The position numbers and the translations under genes are program-made. Positions 8,574 through 16,828 of a stretch of DNA of 64,000 nt are shown here, one piece after another. The DNA is from an uncultured Lachnospiraceae bacterium. GTDB taxonomy: Bacteria > Bacillota > Clostridia > Lachnospirales > Lachnospiraceae. How positions within the stretch are numbered: position 1 is the stretch's first letter; each line of letters opens with the position of its first letter. The notes beneath the pieces are model-generated. The model saw only the letters and a program-made list of their open reading frames with translations, did no database searches and had not been told where the DNA came from. The stretch lies in NCBI GenBank assembly GCA_947165025.1, contig CAMUYQ010000001.1:496001-560000 (forward strand), in the 5' to 3' direction.

Positions 8574-9491
8574 TTACGAATTCATCTGTGCCGCAACTTC
8601 TGCAGCGAAATCCTCGTTCTTCTTTTCCATTCCTTCACCCACTTCGAAGCGGATGAACTTGTCGATAACAAGATCCTTGTCAACAGACTCAAGGTACTTG
8701 GCAACAGACTGCTTTCCGTCTTCAGCCTTAACGTATACCTGGTCAAGGAGACAGAACTCCTTCATTTCCTTGTTGATACGTCCCATTACCATGCCCTCTT
8801 TAACCTTATCGGGCTTTGCTGCTTCCTTGGGATCATTCTCGATCTGTGCAAGGATGATCTCTTTTTCCTTTGCAAGGAAATCCTGGTCAACATCCTTCTG
8901 AGAGATGAACTTCGGTGAAAGTGCGGCAACCTGCATAGCGATGTTCTGGAGTGCTTCCTTAACACCGTCTGTCACGTTTGCACACTTGGCGGATACAAGG
9001 ACACCGATCCTTCCGCCACCATGAAGGTAAGACACAACGCAGTCTCCCTCAGCTCTTTCAAATCTTCTTACGGAAAGCTTCTCACCGATCTTCGCTGTCT
9101 TCTCAACTACAAGATCCTTAAGTCCGTTCTTATCAAGAAGAGCCTCAACGTCCTCTCCGTCCTTACCGCCTGCAAGTCCGGATTCAAGTGCCGTATCTGC
9201 TACTGTCTGTACGAACTCCTGGAATACTTCGTTCTTCGCAACAAAGTCTGTCTCCGAATTAACCTCGGCAACAACAGCCTTTTTGTTATTGTCCATCGCA
9301 ACGCGGCAGATACCCTCTGCTGCGATACGGCTTGCCTTTTTTTCTGCCTTTGCAGCTCCTGATTTTCTAAGGAACTCTATAGCGGCATCCATATCTCCGT
9401 TTGTTTCTCCGAGTGCCTTCTTACAATCCATCATGCCGGCACCGGTAAGTTCACGCAGTTCTTTTACCATTGCTGCAGTTATATCAGCCAT
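8574..9491 (-). CDS. tsf: Translation elongation factor Ts
   Basis: Guanine-nucleotide exchange factor that recycles EF-Tu-GDP to EF-Tu-GTP. The 305-residue protein has the N-terminal UBA-like module with the signature LRELTGAGMMDCKKAL, then the core with TDFVAKNE near residue 80 and YLHGGGRIGVLV near 147, as in standard bacterial EF-Ts. ATG 9491 is 8 nt from AGGAGG; an ATG two codons upstream is too close to the ribosome site. It follows rpsB by 47 nt in the universal rpsB-tsf order and should be controlled from the rpsB promoter and leader. Confidence 0.97.
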   Translation of the reverse strand: MADITAAMVKELRELTGAGMMDCKKALGETNGDMDAAIEFLRKSGAAKAEKKASRIAAEGICRVAMDNNKKAVVAEVNSETDFVAKNEVFQEFVQTVADTALESGLAGGKDGEDVEALLDKNGLKDLVVEKTAKIGEKLSVRRFERAEGDCVVSYLHGGGRIGVLVSAKCANVTDGVKEALQNIAMQVAALSPKFISQKDVDQDFLAKEKEIILAQIENDPKEAAKPDKVKEGMVMGRINKEMKEFCLLDQVYVKAEDGKQSVAKYLESVDKDLVIDKFIRFEVGEGMEKKNEDFAAEVAAQMNS

Positions 9492-9538
9492 TATCATATC
9501 CTCCTGATCTGTTAATACAAATAGTTACTGTCCGGTGA

Positions 9539-10300
9539 TCAAGCCTCTTCGGCTGCTTCCTCACCATCCATTGATGCATCCGCAACATCCGTTCCCTCAG
9601 CACTGTTCTCAGCGCTCTCGCCCTGGTTTGCTTCGATAACGGCATCAGCCATCTTTGATACGATAAGCTTAACGGCTCTTATAGCATCATCGTTTCCGGG
9701 GATAACATAATCAAGTTCCTCGGGATCACAGTTCGTATCGGCAATACCGATAAGAGTTATTCCGAGTGACTGAGCTTCCTTAACGCAGATATGCTCCTTC
9801 TTGGGATCAACAACGAAGATGGCATCGGGGATCTTCTTCATATCCTTGATACCGCCGAGGTTCTTCTCAAGCTTTTCCCATTCCTTCTTAAGCCCGATGA
9901 CTTCCTTCTTGGGAAGAACATCAAACGTTCCGTCCTGGCTCATTCTCTCGATGTCTTTAAGTCTCTTGATACGTGACTGAATAGTCTTGAAGTTTGTAAG
10001 CATACCTCCAAGCCATCTCTCATTGACATAGTACATGCCGCAACGCTCTGCTTCCGACTGTACTGCGTCCTGAGCCTGCTTCTTGGTTCCTACAAAAAGA
10101 ATCGTTCCACCGTTTGCAACGATCTCTGATACAGCATTGTAAGCATCGTCAACCATTCCTACAGACTTCTGAAGATCAATGATGTAGATACCATTTCTCT
10201 CCATATAGATGTACGGAGCCATCTTAGGGTTCCATCTTCTTGTCTGGTGGCCGAAATGCACACCTGCTTCCAACAGCTGCTTCATGGAAATTACGCTCAT
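9539..10300 (-). CDS. rpsB: 30S ribosomal protein S2
   Basis: Component of the small ribosomal subunit, needed for S1/mRNA docking. The 253-residue product has the S2 opening [20 protein letters not shown], the block YIDLQKS-like [10 protein letters not shown] and the conserved [12 protein letters not shown] near residue 165. The C-terminal tail (last ~30 residues) is acidic and Ala/Glu-rich, longer than in minimal S2. ATG 10300 is 9 nt from AGGAGG. It is followed by tsf. S2 commonly represses its own operon through the 5' leader, and a structured leader is present here. Confidence 0.97.
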   Translation of the reverse strand: MSVISMKQLLEAGVHFGHQTRRWNPKMAPYIYMERNGIYIIDLQKSVGMVDDAYNAVSEIVANGGTILFVGTKKQAQDAVQSEAERCGMYYVNERWLGGMLTNFKTIQSRIKRLKDIERMSQDGTFDVLPKKEVIGLKKEWEKLEKNLGGIKDMKKIPDAIFVVDPKKEHICVKEAQSLGITLIGIADTNCDPEELDYVIPGNDDAIRAVKLIVSKMADAVIEANQGESAENSAEGTDVADASMDGEEAAEEA

Positions 10301-10310
10301 ATTCAATTAC

Positions 10311-10423
10311 CTCCTGGTTTTAGACTGCCGCATACATCATCTGTACGGCGACCCATGAGCATCGGGCACCTGCCGGACATCCGTATGCGTGATTTTTCAG
10401 GGCTTTCGCCCGACAACTACACA
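10311..10423 (-). promoter_or_regulatory. Structured rpsB 5' leader (candidate S2 autoregulatory site)
   Basis: The expected transcript has about 115 nt ahead of rpsB. On the minus strand it opens with a GGGC-GAAA-GCCC hairpin (10400-10411). Next comes a long-range 7-bp stem CGCATAC/GTATGCG (10383-10389 with 10329-10335) enclosing a GC-rich, probably branched loop. Last is the ribosome site AGGAGG (10311-10316). Ribosomal protein S2 binds such leaders in several bacteria, so feedback control is a reasonable inference, but I did not match it to a named leader class. The rest of the 348-bp gap between rpsB and the CNNM gene holds the rpsB promoter and repeat element A. Confidence 0.5.
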
Positions 10424-10452
10424 AATTTACCATATGTAACAGTACTTTGCAA
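10424..10452 (-). promoter_or_regulatory. rpsB-tsf promoter
   Basis: Minus strand -35 TTGCAA (10447-10452), 17-bp spacer, extended -10 TGG-TAAATT (10424-10429). The predicted start of transcription is near 10417, about 117 nt ahead of the rpsB ATG. Confidence 0.65.
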
Positions 10453-10497
10453 GATAAATATAACAAAAAGCGACGCAAAAGTAATTAATTTTCAAAA

Positions 10498-10634
10498 GCG
10501 CAGGGGTACTGCATTGTTGTGAGAAAAGCTTTGGAGGACGTTGTTACTTGACGAGGTTTTTTACGAGTCTAGTAACGTGACGTCCGGAAAGGAGCGAAAG
10601 CGTCTTTTCGAACAATTATGCAGTACCCCTGCGC
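10498..10634 (+). ncRNA. Structured repeat element, copy A (candidate ncRNA)
   Basis: A 137-nt element. A perfect 16-bp outer stem (10498-10513 with 10619-10634) encloses a 105-nt core (10514-10618) that is about 90% identical to the core of copy B at 54787-54891 on the other strand. Proposed fold: outer stem, 3-nt TTA bulge, TTGTT/AACAA and AAAAG/CTTTT helices, then a junction with two hairpins. One hairpin is GGACGTyGTTACT with AGTAACG..ACGTCC; the other is GGAGC-GAAA-GCGyC with a GNRA tetraloop. The orientation is set to the strand on which substituted pairs are G-U. A weak plus-strand promoter (ATAACA 10460, ATTAAT 10484) would start near the outer stem. The element lies 14 nt from the CNNM stop and upstream of the rpsB promoter. 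It could instead be a palindromic DNA repeat. Confidence 0.6.
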
Positions 10635-10648
10635 CGGTTCAGTCTATT

Positions 10649-11929
10649 TCAATCCTGAGAGGCTTCTTCAGCTTTATCGGTCTTAGTGACAGTCAGCTGC
10701 ACCACGCGGCGTTCTTCAGCCTCGGAAACGACGATATGGTATTTATCGTAGTCGAAGGAGTCGCCCTGCTTCGGGAAGTCATCGATGTATTCGATCGCCC
10801 AGCCACCTGCGGTCTGTGACTCGTAGTCCCAGTCGTCCTCGCTGATGCCGAGACGCTCGAGAAAATCACCTATCGGCATATCGCCGTCGACGATGAGCTC
10901 TCCTGTCTCGGATTCGACTACTTCTTCCTCGATCTCGTCATTGTCATCCCATATATCGCCGACGAGTTCCTCGAGAACATCCTCCATGGTCACGATGCCC
11001 GCTGTTCCGCTGTATTCGTCGGTTACGATTGCAAGATGCTGTCTCGCATCCTTTAATACATCAAGCACGTGCGGCAGCTTTGCGGTCTTGTAAACGTAGC
11101 ACGGCTCGTTCATTAGCTGCTTTATATCAGGTGCGCCGTCCCTTGCCATAGCCTTTAAGAACGGATTTAAATGCATCACTCCGATGATATTGTCGATGCT
11201 GTCTTTGTATACCGGGAAACGGCTCTTTCTCGACTTCGAGATCTGTTTCATGATCTTTCCTACAGGATCGTCAATATCGATAGCCTCGATATCAACTCTT
11301 GCAGTCATGACATCGGATGCCGACACTTCGGAAAAACCTATAGCCGATGCCACGATCTCGGACTGGTCCGCATCGATGACACCTTCATCCTCTGCCGTTT
11401 CAATTATCGCCTGAAGTTCTTCGGTCTTCTCTTCATCCGCATCATCATGATCCTTACGTCCTACGGCAGATGTCAGAAGTGCGGTTATCTTTACAACTAT
11501 GAAATTTACCGGCCACAGTATGTAGTACAGTGCCGTAATGAAGCCCGACAGTCCCTGTGACAGTGAATTTGCGTGCTTTTTGCTGATTATCTTCGGGATC
11601 GTTTCTCCGAATATTATTACAAGCACGGTCACGATCGCGGTAATGAGCCAGTTTAAGTCATCACTTCCCGTGAGCAATATTATGTAAACCGTACTCAGTG
11701 ATGATGCGGCGATGTTAACGAGATTATTGGACAGCAGTATCGTGCTGAGCGTATTGTCATAATCATCGTTTAGCTTCAGTACCCTTGCGGCTTTTTTATT
11801 GCCGTCTTCCGCCTCATTCTCCATCCTGACCCTGTTGCATGAGATGACAGCCATCTCAGCTGCAGAGAACACACCCGAGAGAACTATACAGAGCACTATT
11901 CCGATCGCGACAATGATAAGAGATGTCAT
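10649..11929 (-). CDS. CNNM/CorC-type membrane transporter with CBS pair (second of tandem)
   Basis: A 426-residue hemolysin-C/CNNM family protein, thought to move Mg2+ or other divalent ions across the cytoplasmic membrane. N-terminal DUF21/CNNM membrane domain (residues ~1-190) has hydrophobic segments starting MTSLIIVAIGIVLCIVLSG and the small-residue motif FSAAEMAVIS. A CBS pair follows (~205-330; VMTARVDIEAID, LAIVTDEYSGTAGIVTMED), then a CorC/HlyC C-terminal domain (~345-420). The start overlaps the stop of the upstream paralogue by 4 nt (ATGA), with AGGAGG inside that gene's end, which implies translational coupling. The tandem pair may form heterodimers. The older label hemolysin is a misnomer. 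Confidence 0.88.
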   Translation of the reverse strand: MTSLIIVAIGIVLCIVLSGVFSAAEMAVISCNRVRMENEAEDGNKKAARVLKLNDDYDNTLSTILLSNNLVNIAASSLSTVYIILLTGSDDLNWLITAIVTVLVIIFGETIPKIISKKHANSLSQGLSGFITALYYILWPVNFIVVKITALLTSAVGRKDHDDADEEKTEELQAIIETAEDEGVIDADQSEIVASAIGFSEVSASDVMTARVDIEAIDIDDPVGKIMKQISKSRKSRFPVYKDSIDNIIGVMHLNPFLKAMARDGAPDIKQLMNEPCYVYKTAKLPHVLDVLKDARQHLAIVTDEYSGTAGIVTMEDVLEELVGDIWDDNDEIEEEVVESETGELIVDGDMPIGDFLERLGISEDDWDYESQTAGGWAIEYIDDFPKQGDSFDYDKYHIVVSEAEERRVVQLTVTKTDKAEEASQD

Positions 11930-13260
11930 CTGAGCACCTCCTCATCGGTATCGCCCGCTGCCTCTGAAGTGCCTTCCGTGATCTTCTCCGAAGGAGGCTC
12001 AACCGGCCGCATAACGATCTTTGCGTTAAGAATGCGGTTGTGATCGACCTCTTCAACTCTGATCTTCAGATTGTTGTATTCGAATGAATCGCCCTTTTTC
12101 GGTACGCTTCCTATCTTCTCAAATATAAAATCGCACAGCAGGAGGTTCGTGAAACGCTCCCTTTCGTCATCATCGTGTTCCTCATACCCGAGTTCATCGA
12201 ATGCCGACTCAACCGTTTCATCACAGCTTGCCAGTATCGTGTCATCCGAAAGCTTTACGATGGGTTCCTTGATCTCATCGTCCTCGTCCCATATCTCACC
12301 GACGATCTCTTCGATAATATCCTCTATGGTGACTATTCCGAGCGTCCCGCCGAAACCGTCCAGAACGACTGCGATATTGAAGCGGCCCTTTGTCATATTG
12401 TCAAACAGTTCATCTATCGGCATGCTCTGATGCGCGAAGAACACTTTTCCCATCATGCGTCTGATGTTAGGGATGGATTTACGTGAAATATATGATTTTA
12501 AGAAACGGCGAAGCTGGAGCACACCGACAACGTTATCGACCGTTTTGTCATACACTATGAGACGTGAATGTGTCTGGCCGAGAAGGTTTTCTAGTATCTC
12601 CTCGCTCGGCATGTTTATATCGATACCTTCGACGTCGACTCTCGGCGTCATTATACTTGTTACCGTAAGATCACCAAATGAAAGTGCGGATGATATGAGC
12701 TCGCTCTGCTCCTCATCAAGTCCGCCCTCTTCCGTCATGTCCTCGATGATATCGTATATCTCATCCTCGGTAACGGATACTTCCTCCCCGGCCTTTGAAA
12801 TGCGAAGCGTCAGCTTTCCGATACCCGACAGCAGAAATGTCAGCGGTCGCAGTACTTTCATAAGCACAACAAGAAGCCCTGCACAGACAAGGCTTGACCG
12901 TTCACTTTTCTTCTTACCGATACTTTTGGGAAGCATCTCGCCGATAAAGAACATGGCAAGAGTCATGATAAACGTTGATGCCGTAACCGCGGAAAGCCCC
13001 CACTTTCTCGTAACCGCGGCGGTCACGATGGCAGCTGCCGCAATATGGGCAATATTCGTACATATGAGAAGAGTCGTTATCGCATCCTCAAAATGATCGA
13101 GCACGTATAAAACGTTCTTGGCTCCGGCAGTGCCTTTGTCGGCCCTGACCTTGATCCTGCTCTTTGAGACGCTGGCGACCGCCGTCTCGGTGAGCGCGAA
13201 ATATGCCGATGCGATAAACAGAATAGCGACTATCAGTATAGTTCGACTGTCCGGGTCCAT
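11926..13260 (-). CDS. CNNM/CorC-type membrane transporter with CBS pair (first of tandem)
   Basis: A 444-residue paralogue of the downstream gene with the same domain order: CNNM membrane domain (~1-195, FALTETAVASVSKSRIK near residue 21), CBS pair (~205-335, IMTPRVDVEGIDINMP and IAVVLDGFGGTLGIVTIED), then CorC/HlyC domain (~350-430). The glutamate-rich VTEDEIYDIIEDMTEEGGLDEEQ stretch links the membrane domain to the CBS part, as in the family (quoted here only in part: EDEIYDIIEDMTEEGG). The ATG at 13260 has GAGGTGA about 13 nt upstream, a long spacing. The gene starts 65 nt downstream of murE. Function as a divalent-cation transporter is a family inference. Confidence 0.87.
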   Translation of the reverse strand: MDPDSRTILIVAILFIASAYFALTETAVASVSKSRIKVRADKGTAGAKNVLYVLDHFEDAITTLLICTNIAHIAAAAIVTAAVTRKWGLSAVTASTFIMTLAMFFIGEMLPKSIGKKKSERSSLVCAGLLVVLMKVLRPLTFLLSGIGKLTLRISKAGEEVSVTEDEIYDIIEDMTEEGGLDEEQSELISSALSFGDLTVTSIMTPRVDVEGIDINMPSEEILENLLGQTHSRLIVYDKTVDNVVGVLQLRRFLKSYISRKSIPNIRRMMGKVFFAHQSMPIDELFDNMTKGRFNIAVVLDGFGGTLGIVTIEDIIEEIVGEIWDEDDEIKEPIVKLSDDTILASCDETVESAFDELGYEEHDDDERERFTNLLLCDFIFEKIGSVPKKGDSFEYNNLKIRVEEVDHNRILNAKIVMRPVEPPSEKITEGTSEAAGDTDEEVLR

Positions 13261-13325
13261 GATATGGATCGTTCACCTCTGCTTTCGGTTAATTGCGTTA
13301 ATGATATCAGAAAGACTGTTCATTA

Positions 13326-14816
13326 TCAACTGTTTAGTTTTTCCTCTTCAAGTATCTGTGCGACAAGTACACGCTCGTCCATCGGATGCTTAACACCCTT
13401 GATCTCCTGATAATCCTCGTGACCTTTGCCGGCAAGCACTATGATATCGCCGGGCTTTCCGTTTTTAATGCAGTAACGGATCGCCTCCTTACGGTCAGGT
13501 ATCTCGATGTATGTGCCGTCGGTCCTGTCTATACCTGTCTTAATGTCGGCGATTATATCCATCGGATCTTCGTTTCTCGGATTATCGGACGTGATAACGG
13601 TCAGATCCGCAAGTCTTCCGGATACCTCTCCCATCTCAAAACGTCTGTCACGGGAACGGTTACCGCCGCATCCGAACAGACACACCAGTCGTCCCGGTTT
13701 ATATTCGCGAAGAGTGGTCAGAAGGCTTTCAAGCGCCATCGCATTATGAGCATAATCGATCAGCATCGTAAAATCATCGCTGACCTTTACAGGCTCGATC
13801 CTGCCCTTTACGTGGCCCTTTGGAAGTACTTCCTGCACCGTTTTGGGATCGATCCCGAGCACATCGCACACTGCGACTGCGCACAGACCGTTATATACCG
13901 AAAACCGTCCCGGCATGTTTATCCTTACCGGATAGTTTGCACGGCCCTTAACATCAAATTCCATTGCAAGATGCGAACCGCTTCCGACAAATTTTACATT
14001 TTCGGCACTGTAGTCCAGGCCTTTTGCAAATCCGTATCTGATCACGTTGCACGTACTGCCCTCTATGATTTTCGCCGTATGGCTGTCATCGGCATTAACG
14101 ATGCCCATCCTGCACTGCTTAAAGAGCATGGCTTTGCACTCAAGATACTGCTCAAAGCTCGTGTGTTCGTTAGGCCCGATATGATCCGGTTCTATGTTCG
14201 TAAAGATCCCGATATCAAAGTTGATCCCGAGCGTCCTGTTAAGCATCAGTCCCTGGCTTGATACCTCCATGACAACACTGTCGCATCCGCTGTCGACTAT
14301 TTCGCGAAGGAGCTTCTGCAAAAGCGGGGAATCCGGGGTCGTGTTAAGAGCCGGTGTGTGAACATCTCCGATTATCGTCTCTATAGTCCCGATAAGGCCG
14401 ACTTTTCTGCCCGCCTCAGACAGTATCGACCTGATAAGATACGTGGTCGTAGTCTTGCCCTTTGTGCCCGTTATACCTATCGTTGTGAGCTTTTCTGCGG
14501 GATAATCGTAGTACGCACATGCAATGTATGCCTGTGCCTTTCTGGTCGAATCGACCTTTATTATCGCGGTATCTGCCGTATCGGATGGTATATCAAGCTC
14601 CTCCCGCCCCCGTTCGACGACAACGAGCGCAGCGCCGTGCTCAACAGCTTCGCCCACGCACGAATGGCCGTCAAAGTTTGCGCCCTTAATACATACATAT
14701 ACGCATCCTCTGCTCAGTTTCCTGTTGTCGGTAACAAATTCCGAGTATCCGCGGTCCATATCACCCGAGATCACCTCATAATCAAAGTCTTTACACAGTT
14801 CTTTCAGATTCTTCAT
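13326..14816 (-). CDS. murE: UDP-MurNAc-L-Ala-D-Glu:meso-DAP ligase
   Basis: Cytoplasmic Mur ligase adding the third residue of the peptidoglycan stem peptide with ATP. The 496-residue protein shows the ATP-binding loop GITGTKGKTTTTYLIRS near residue 113, the central block VMEVSSQGL near 180, and the C-terminal domain motif DNPRNEDP near 410. The DNPR form is the signature of enzymes selecting meso-diaminopimelate rather than lysine, which agrees with the dapL gene at 55 kb. The Shine-Dalgarno is weak. It is followed by the CNNM pair and preceded by the recJ terminator, so it probably has its own promoter. Confidence 0.95.
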   Translation of the reverse strand: MKNLKELCKDFDYEVISGDMDRGYSEFVTDNRKLSRGCVYVCIKGANFDGHSCVGEAVEHGAALVVVERGREELDIPSDTADTAIIKVDSTRKAQAYIACAYYDYPAEKLTTIGITGTKGKTTTTYLIRSILSEAGRKVGLIGTIETIIGDVHTPALNTTPDSPLLQKLLREIVDSGCDSVVMEVSSQGLMLNRTLGINFDIGIFTNIEPDHIGPNEHTSFEQYLECKAMLFKQCRMGIVNADDSHTAKIIEGSTCNVIRYGFAKGLDYSAENVKFVGSGSHLAMEFDVKGRANYPVRINMPGRFSVYNGLCAVAVCDVLGIDPKTVQEVLPKGHVKGRIEPVKVSDDFTMLIDYAHNAMALESLLTTLREYKPGRLVCLFGCGGNRSRDRRFEMGEVSGRLADLTVITSDNPRNEDPMDIIADIKTGIDRTDGTYIEIPDRKEAIRYCIKNGKPGDIIVLAGKGHEDYQEIKGVKHPMDERVLVAQILEEEKLNS

Positions 14817-14913
14817 GATTTTTCACTTTTTGTACACAGTTTAAACACAATTATCATTTATCATCATAGTCAGATAGTTGATGAACACTCACTATCTCCC
14901 CCTCATAAGATGG

Positions 14914-14941
14914 AAAAGGTCTCCTCCCCCGGAGGCCTTTT
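14914..14941 (-). terminator. Terminator downstream of recJ
   Basis: An 11-bp hairpin, AAAAGGCCTCC/GGAGaCCTTTT with a 6-nt C/G loop, lies 10 nt beyond the recJ stop and ahead of murE. The T run on the minus strand is short. The rest of the 134-bp gap to murE shows no clear promoter boxes. Confidence 0.7.
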
Positions 14942-14950
14942 CTCATGTAT

Positions 14951-16699
14951 CTACATATAGTCCTTTATTACGAGCTGGATTAAGCGTCTGCCCTGATATT
15001 CGTTAAAGGACGGCTGATACAGTATCGAAACGCTGCTTCTGTCCTTAAGCTCCTCATAGGCACTCTCGGCATCGTCAAACAGTATCGAATCATATACTCT
15101 TGTGCTGCCCCCTGCATCCTTTCCCTCAAGCTTCATCTTAAGCACTTTTCTGTCGTTTCCGAGAAGATCGATGCGCTTCACGGGTACATCCTTTTCGGCA
15201 AACAGCGGGCGGGGATTGGCTATTCCGAACGGCTCAAGTCTTTCTATCTCAGTGATCAGGCTGTCATTAACATATCCGATCGGAAGCGGGATGTCTATCT
15301 TCATCTTCTCGACAAGATCCTCATCCGTCAGTGTACATGTCTCGTTCAGCCGCTTTCTGAGCATCTCGGCAGACCCTGCCGTCATCGACAGTCCCGCGGC
15401 CATTTTGTGCCCGCCGAACTTCGTGAACAGATCCCGTACTTTGTTCAGTTCATCGTACATGTTATAGTTCTCGATCGATCTGCCGCTGCCCTTTATGTTC
15501 CTGTCGGCATCATCAGTCAGAACTATCGATGGCTTGTAAAACCTCTCGCGAAGCCTTCCGGCTACTATCCCGGCAATACTCTCATGACATTCGGGAAGAT
15601 AAACGACAAGCACTCTGTCATCGGCATATTCGTTTTCGGCCATCTCAACCGCCTGTTCGGCAAAGACATCCGTCAGGTTACGTCTCTCGAGATTAAGCTT
15701 TACGAGTTCTTCGGCCTTCTTCTGCGCATCAGCGGGATCATCTGCCAGAAACAGTTCCAGCGCCGCATCCGCAGTCTCCAGTCTTCCCGTCGCATTGACG
15801 CACGGTCCGAGCACAAAACCTATATGGTATGCCGATACGCTGCCTTTATCAACACCTGTTTCGTGTATGAGTGCTCTCATCCCGACGTTTTTCGTATCGT
15901 TAAGCAGCTTCAGTCCGAGCTTTACCGCGATCCTGTTCTCATCGGTAAGTTCCATCAGATCTCCGACCGTCGCAAATGCGGCAAACGTAAGAAGTTCCTC
16001 CTTAAGATCCTTCATATCCGTTACGGTGTCCGCAAGGGATGAATTTTCGAACATGTACATGATCAGCTTGTAAGCCACCATGGCTCCGCATATCCCATCA
16101 AAAGGATAAGTACAGTCGGGCCTCTTCGGATCGATAACAGCATCAGCGCACGGTATCCTGTATTCCTTCTTCCCGTCGATCTCGTCATACGGCACTTCAT
16201 GATGATCGGTTATTATCATGCTCATGCCGAGCGACAGGGCAAGCTCCGTCTCTTCCGCGGCCGCGATACCATTATCACATGTAATGATGAGCTCGATCCC
16301 GTCCGCATTCGCCTCAGTGATGATCTTGGAATTGATGCCGTATCCGTCCTTTATCCTCTCGGGAAGCCTGACATCGACGACTCCGCCGAGGGATTCGATA
16401 CCCTTCTTCAGGATGAACGACGCACATACGCCGTCTATATCGTAATCGCCCACGATCCTCATCGGAACCTGCGCCTCGATCGCATCCTCGAGTATCGACG
16501 CGGCGACATCCATGTCCTTTAAAAGCTTCGGATCGTGCATCATCGACACATCACCATTCAGGAACATGTCGATCTCTTCGTTCGTTACCGCCCCGCGGTT
16601 TCTGATGATACGGGCCAGATACGGGCTTATGTGAAAATCATCCGCTATTTTGTTGAAGTCGGCGCCCTTTGCTATGACGACCCATTTCTTTTTGCTCAT
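14951..16699 (-). CDS. recJ: Single-stranded-DNA-specific exonuclease RecJ
   Basis: 5'-3' exonuclease for recombination and mismatch repair. The 582-residue protein has DHH-family motifs: GDYDIDGVCASFIL (motif I) near residue 83, ITCDNG near 136, ITDHHEVP near 158, then the DHHA1 part with VVYLPECHESIAGIVAGR near 380 and GGHKMAAGLSM near 435. An OB fold follows. The family-typical opening MSKKKW supports the ATG at 16699. No Shine-Dalgarno is present: a TATAAT box ends only 7 nt upstream, so the message may be leaderless. It follows secDF after a terminator and is a single-gene unit. Confidence 0.94.
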   Translation of the reverse strand: MSKKKWVVIAKGADFNKIADDFHISPYLARIIRNRGAVTNEEIDMFLNGDVSMMHDPKLLKDMDVAASILEDAIEAQVPMRIVGDYDIDGVCASFILKKGIESLGGVVDVRLPERIKDGYGINSKIITEANADGIELIITCDNGIAAAEETELALSLGMSMIITDHHEVPYDEIDGKKEYRIPCADAVIDPKRPDCTYPFDGICGAMVAYKLIMYMFENSSLADTVTDMKDLKEELLTFAAFATVGDLMELTDENRIAVKLGLKLLNDTKNVGMRALIHETGVDKGSVSAYHIGFVLGPCVNATGRLETADAALELFLADDPADAQKKAEELVKLNLERRNLTDVFAEQAVEMAENEYADDRVLVVYLPECHESIAGIVAGRLRERFYKPSIVLTDDADRNIKGSGRSIENYNMYDELNKVRDLFTKFGGHKMAAGLSMTAGSAEMLRKRLNETCTLTDEDLVEKMKIDIPLPIGYVNDSLITEIERLEPFGIANPRPLFAEKDVPVKRIDLLGNDRKVLKMKLEGKDAGGSTRVYDSILFDDAESAYEELKDRSSVSILYQPSFNEYQGRRLIQLVIKDYM

Positions 16700-16706
16700 A
16701 AAAGGT

Positions 16707-16712
16707 ATTATA
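16707..16712 (-). promoter_or_regulatory. recJ extended -10 promoter (leaderless transcript predicted)
   Basis: Minus-strand TGATATAAT gives an extended -10. Transcription would start at about 16700, one base before the recJ ATG. The -35 region falls in the T run of the secDF terminator and is poor. Confidence 0.5.
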
Positions 16713-16729
16713 TCATACCGCCGGACTCG

Positions 16730-16768
16730 AAAAAACCTCGTCAGGCTAAGACGCCTTCACGAGGTTTT
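16730..16768 (-). terminator. secDF terminator
   Basis: Strong rho-independent terminator on the minus strand: a 10-bp stem AAAACCTCGT/ACGAGGTTTT (16759-16768 with 16732-16741) plus an inner GGC/GCC stem, then TTTTTT. It closes the scfA-scfB-secDF unit 61 nt after the secDF stop. Confidence 0.9.
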
Positions 16769-16828
16769 CTCGGATATGTTTTGTCTCGATCCTTATAGTA
16801 AGAGCCTGAGCAAACTGATCCTGTTTAT

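Noticed and set aside
10498..10634. Integron attC site or MITE as an explanation of element A/B
   Set aside because: The GTTRRRY/RYYYAAC pair is in the wrong arrangement for attC, no integrase or cassette is near, and the outer stems differ between copies, which fixed-end MITEs should not show. A palindromic DNA repeat is still not excluded.
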